Of a DNA stretch of 64,000 bases, positions 60,154 to 64,000 are shown piece after piece (the stretch's first letter is position 1; every line of letters begins with the position of its first letter). The DNA is taken from NCBI RefSeq assembly GCF_027942865.1, contig NC_134528.1, forward strand, positions 10,783,586-10,847,585. The letters are read 5' to 3'. Below the pieces are notes generated by a model. It worked only from the letters and a program-made list of their open reading frames with translations, had not been told where the DNA came from and ran no database searches. The translations under genes and the position numbers were made by a program. Origin of the DNA: Odontesthes bonariensis. Its lineage: Eukaryota > Chordata > Actinopteri > Atheriniformes > Atherinopsidae.

Positions 60154-60951
60154 ATGGCGGATAATATTGTAAGTATGGCGGCAGGTCCTACAAGCGCTGC
60201 TGCGGGGTCGACTGGGCTAACTGCAGCTAGCGTCTTAGCTGAAGTCCGGAGTGATGAGGCAGCAGAATTAGCTCAGCTAGTTAGCATTAGCAAAGAGTGA
60301 CTGCGGCCTGTTTAGCTGACCGGCTAAGCTTAGCTCTGCGGTGGGCTGACAACATCCCAATAAAAAGAGGGGGTGCTATAAATAGACCAGCCTAATGGAC
60401 GGTTCACTAAATCCGACTAAAATGTCGGATTTTATTGCTTTAGACGTTCTGCTCATTAGCTGAGCATTAGCAAGAATCTGAAGGATGAACGCAGTGGAAG
60501 CTACAATGTTCATTTAAAGTGATTAGCTGGATGTGAAGAAGCCAATTGGGAGAAAACGTGTAGTTTAATGACAGTGAGCTCGTGTTGTTGTACTAAAAGG
60601 CATTCATGGTCAACGCAGTCTGGAATTGTTGTGAACGCTTCTGTTTTGCACCGTCATTGTTGTCACAATGTCCCGACACTGACACAACTGTGAAGAGGAG
60701 GGGGGCGAAAGGGGTAGAAGCGTCCTTGTTTTGATTGGCGGGTGCATGGAAGTCATACGGAAATACTGCCCATGACGTCATTTTGTTATTGTTTGTTAGT
60801 AGCTGCATCAACCCTCTGAATGTAAACAACACAAACCGCTGAATGGAGCATTGTTTTTTGTCTCTTTCAGGTCATCAGGGTGCAGTCCCCAGATGGGATG
60901 AAGAAAATTCCTTCTACGAAGAGGGAGACGGCAGCTGCTTTTCTGAAGAAG
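60154..60951 (+). CDS. nploc4: NPLOC4 (NPL4), first two coding exons only
   Basis: Exon 1 is 60154-60168 (MADNI, donor GTAAGT). Exon 2 is 60871-60951 (VIRVQSPDGMKK then IPSTKRETAAAFLKK, donor GTACGA), both phase 0. Together they match the human start MAESIIIRVQSPDG closely. This is the beginning of the ubiquitin-like N-terminal domain by which NPL4 contacts p97/VCP. With UFD1 it forms the cofactor that unfolds ubiquitylated proteins in ER-associated and other degradation. The remaining exons (about 570 aa) are not in the window; I saw no exon 3 in 60952-64000. Reading on past the exon 1 donor gives a 48-codon frame that is a read-through only. Confidence 0.88.
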
Positions 60952-63900
60952 GTACGACGGGTGAAAGTCTCTCAAAGTCTGGAATCGCAATGTGACTGTA
61001 GCCTCCTCAAACCCTGATTTCTATGGATCTTACTGTTTTTCACTCTTAATGTATTTGATCTCAGTAGTAGAGCAGATACTACTGCGTGCAGTGTTAGGGA
61101 CAAACTCTTGAACCTCATTCAACTAAATTCAGAGCGTCTCTTATAAGAAAAACAGAGATAAAAATATTGTAATGGAATAAACTAACAGGGCCCTGCTTTC
61201 TCTTCCACGTTGTGTTTAAATAATTCAAAGCTGTAGAAAACAGAGTTGGTGCTTCATTAGCTCTGCAGCTCTTTCTGCTGATGATCTGTTCTTGGTTAAC
61301 GTCACTCCCCCTAAATCCAAAGTATCTCCCAAGAACAGATGATGATCCGCTTCCTCTTTGTTTATTCTGTTTCCACGCTCTGCTCTCTGTTCTTGTAGAT
61401 CTGTTCTCGTGTCGCTACTCGCCCAAACTTCCAGCTGCTTGATTAGCTTTTTAAATATCGGATGATTGCCTCCGTTTAATTGTAGGTCAAAACCCAGATT
61501 GAGAATAAAATTAGGTAAAATTGTACAGCCCTGGTGTAAATGTAACACACTGGGCTCTAAGAGCAGGCGGCACTCCTGGGAATGCGGTCATGAGGCTTAT
61601 CTATGGTCTCTGTTTTGTGACTCCTTGTCTCTATCCTCCGTCCTCCTCCCTGTTGACCGAAAATTGAGCCGAGGAAAATGCTCTGATGGATTTTTTAAGA
61701 TGTGCTGGAGGAGCTGTTAGAGGTTAAAGCTGTCTATATTTTAGAGAAGTCTTTAGGAACCGTGATTCTTTTTAAGGGGAGAATAACATATTTATTCCAT
61801 ATTGAATCTCTAATTAATAGTAAATGTGAACATTATACCCAACACTGTTAATGCTCATCTGACAGAAGTTTATTATTCATCTATAAAGGCTAAGCCAGCG
61901 CTTGGAGCCACTGAGCTGTTCCACACCTGCATAACATTCTGTATGTGCTGATCATTTGCTGAATGGATTCATTCTTCATTCCATCTTATTTGAACAACTC
62001 TGGCTCAAGGAATATTTCAATTCCAACCTGAACATGGAAACATTTGTAGCAGTCAAAGACTGCTTCCTCTCCAGGTGGAAAAGCTCTCAGAGCAGATATT
62101 TGTTCCTCATTTTATCCATGAACCATCAGACCTCATGTTTTATTTATGTTAGTTTAGGATGAATATTTGATTTTGTTAAGTGCTTGTTGCTCCAACTCAT
62201 CTTTTATTTGCCGCCTCCTCTCGTATCTGTGGTGGGATTATGATGTGAGAAGAGGAATTGAAGATGTGCGTTGGAATAAGTTGGAATGGAGCGGCTTGTT
62301 TTGAAAAATGATAAACTGGATGAGGAGATTGAGGTGTTTGGACCTTCGGAGCAGAGCCAGGACATGTGGAGACATTAAATCCTTCTGCTAGTTTGGGGAT
62401 ACCACGGTGTCTCCTTAGATGATTTTGTTGTCTGCTCAGACTGATTTTTGCAAATGAACAATATCACGTGATGTCCGTTTAGACGTCTGGAAACAACTTT
62501 AGCAACAGGACTTCCAGCTCCCAGCTGACATGTTCGAGATGCTCACATCTCACATGTTCATTTTCCTGTACAGAGTAAAAGACTCTGCAGAAATGAGTCA
62601 GAAGTTAACAGTCTATTTGTCCAGTCTCCCAATCTTATCAGTCTTATCACAGTCCTTTTGTTGTTGTTGTTTTTGGCTGCTTATTCTTGTTTAATATAAG
62701 AAGTTTTGCAAGAAGCTCTGGAGCAGGTCGGAGCTGCACGGCCTCTGGGGACTCTCTTGGCTTTCAGTGTCGACTTGTAGCTTTCAAGAATTCCCACTCA
62801 GGGATTGCAGTAGAAAAGTCGAGGCGAAGGATGACATGTTGTTCATCATTTCAACATGTTTGTGAGTGTCTCGTTTTTTGTTTTTTTTTGCTCTTTGATT
62901 CAGACTTTGGCTACAATTATAGATGCATTAGGAGTAGTAGTTAAAAATCACTTGAAATAGATCTGAGCTCCGCAGCAGCACCTCATCAAACATGTATGGG
63001 TGGAGGCATGGTGGCGTAGCCTGCAGATCGATGGGAGCAGCAGCCGTTCCCTTGTTGAGCAGCTGCCATCAGTGGAACAGAAAACTGAGCCCTGCAGGTT
63101 ACATTTCTGCTGCTGCAACAGTGAGAGGTGAACGTAATGTTTGGTTTCCGGCTGTCTGATGAAGAAGCTTTTAATGAAGCTTTTGTAGGCAGCTGTTACT
63201 GATCTAAATGATGAATAAATAACCACACGCTGCTTAATGTTGACTAAAATCAGTGTTTTTTTTCCCAAGAGCCACATTGGCAGAGCCAAATCAAGGGAAG
63301 AGCCACTTTTACGACAACATACTAAAGTCCCTTTTTGCAAATATGCATTTCTACATATAAAACATCCCACAAAAAAAGAAACAACACTGCCAATACATTT
63401 TCAAATAAGACCACATTTACCTTAATACTGGGATGAGCAGAAGCTGGCATGCATGTCCTTGACTTTCTTCATGTTGTATTTGTAGTTTGTTGTTGTAATC
63501 ATAGTGAGACATTCAGGATGAGCATGGTTTTTGTGCTGGTTTTTGCCCTTTTTTAATTAAAAACCGATCCATTGTGCCTGCATCTCGCGCTGGCTAAAGG
63601 AGCTAGCGTGCACTGCGGTCAAGTGTGACGGTGGTTTAAGCGGGCTGCGTTGCCAGGTTTAACAAAGCCCCCTTTAGGAAACGCCATTAAGCCTTAATTA
63701 ATACTTAATAAAAATACTTAATACTACAAAAACGCAAACTTAATAAAAATACATAATACTGTGCAGTATTCGCTGTATGTTATTTGAAAAAATGTATTGT
63801 TATTGTTACCATATTGTTATAAGCTACTATGCGAGTGCGAGCCGCCAATTAAAGCTTGAGGAGCCACGTGTCGTGAGTATCTCTGGTTTAGATGTTACTG

Positions 63901-64000
63901 GAGTTAAATTTTAACATCAGATCCACACATTGCTGTTGGATTAAGTATCAGCCTGCCTGGGATAATTCTGTCCTGCTCAGAGGGTTTGTAATAATTTATT
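60952..64000. other. nploc4 intron 2 (partial)
   Basis: Contains the inverted copy of the 54 kb repeat at 61160-61560. The rest shows no recognised exon, RNA gene or clear transposon ends. Confidence 0.5.
61160..61560 (-). repeat. dispersed repeat, copy 2
   Basis: On the minus strand this matches 54090-54360: CTCTGTTTTCTACAGCTTTG, AACCAAGAACAGATCATCAG and AGAGAGCAGAGCGTGGAAAC. It ends GTACAGCCCTGG, again like a hAT terminus. Short translated frames look conserved between copies, but this follows from nucleotide similarity. Confidence 0.6.

Noticed and set aside
60154-60300. Short 48-codon protein starting MADNIVSMAAGPTS
   Set aside because: Read-through of the nploc4 exon 1 donor; splicing at 60168 to 60871 gives the conserved NPL4 N-terminus.

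Overview
The window is nuclear DNA from a ray-finned fish. It shows multi-exon vertebrate genes with GT-AG introns, many hAT-, Tc1- and TTAA-type DNA transposons, L2/Rex-like and RNase-H-bearing LINE pieces, a tRNA-derived SINE, long microsatellites, and a C2H2 zinc-finger gene with the N-terminal region typical of spiny-rayed fish. The species cannot be named from the sequence alone.

Layout. 1-5.0 kb is repeat-rich DNA without a gene. On the minus strand, ush1g (5034-12613, 3 exons, 476 aa) encodes the Usher protein SANS, and hid1 (13856-36764, 19 exons, 803 aa) encodes the Golgi/dense-core-vesicle factor HID1. Both reading frames were rebuilt exon by exon and are intact. The ush1g start codon lies 1.24 kb downstream of the hid1 stop. 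Both genes' introns are packed with transposons: TTAA-bounded fold-back elements, hAT elements with clean target-site duplications, a hAT nested in a hAT, a LINE split by a large palindrome, and an 80-unit CA repeat beside a splice donor. 36.8-42.4 kb is intergenic (Tc1 relic, L2-type LINE 3' end, TTAA element).

On the plus strand, a plau-type (urokinase) plasminogen activator occupies 42412-47405 (11 exons, 452 aa: signal peptide, EGF-like, one kringle, trypsin domain). 47.4-51.8 kb is intergenic. A nine-finger C2H2 gene lies on the minus strand (51795 to about 55186). A long RNase-H LINE ORF (55487-56485) lies just upstream of it, and two direct copies of a repeat segment (about 50.2 and 56.4 kb) flank the locus. 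The first two coding exons of nploc4 (p97/VCP cofactor) start at 60154 on the plus strand; the rest of the gene is beyond the window.

The genes do not form a pathway; they are ordinary neighbours on a chromosome. ush1g, hid1 and nploc4 all lie on human 17q25, so part of the group probably reflects conserved linkage. I found no evidence of a new multi-gene system. The best leads are the urokinase changes (loss of one EGF disulfide pair and thrombin-like residues in the active-site loop) and the record of transposon insertion at splice sites and inside other transposons.
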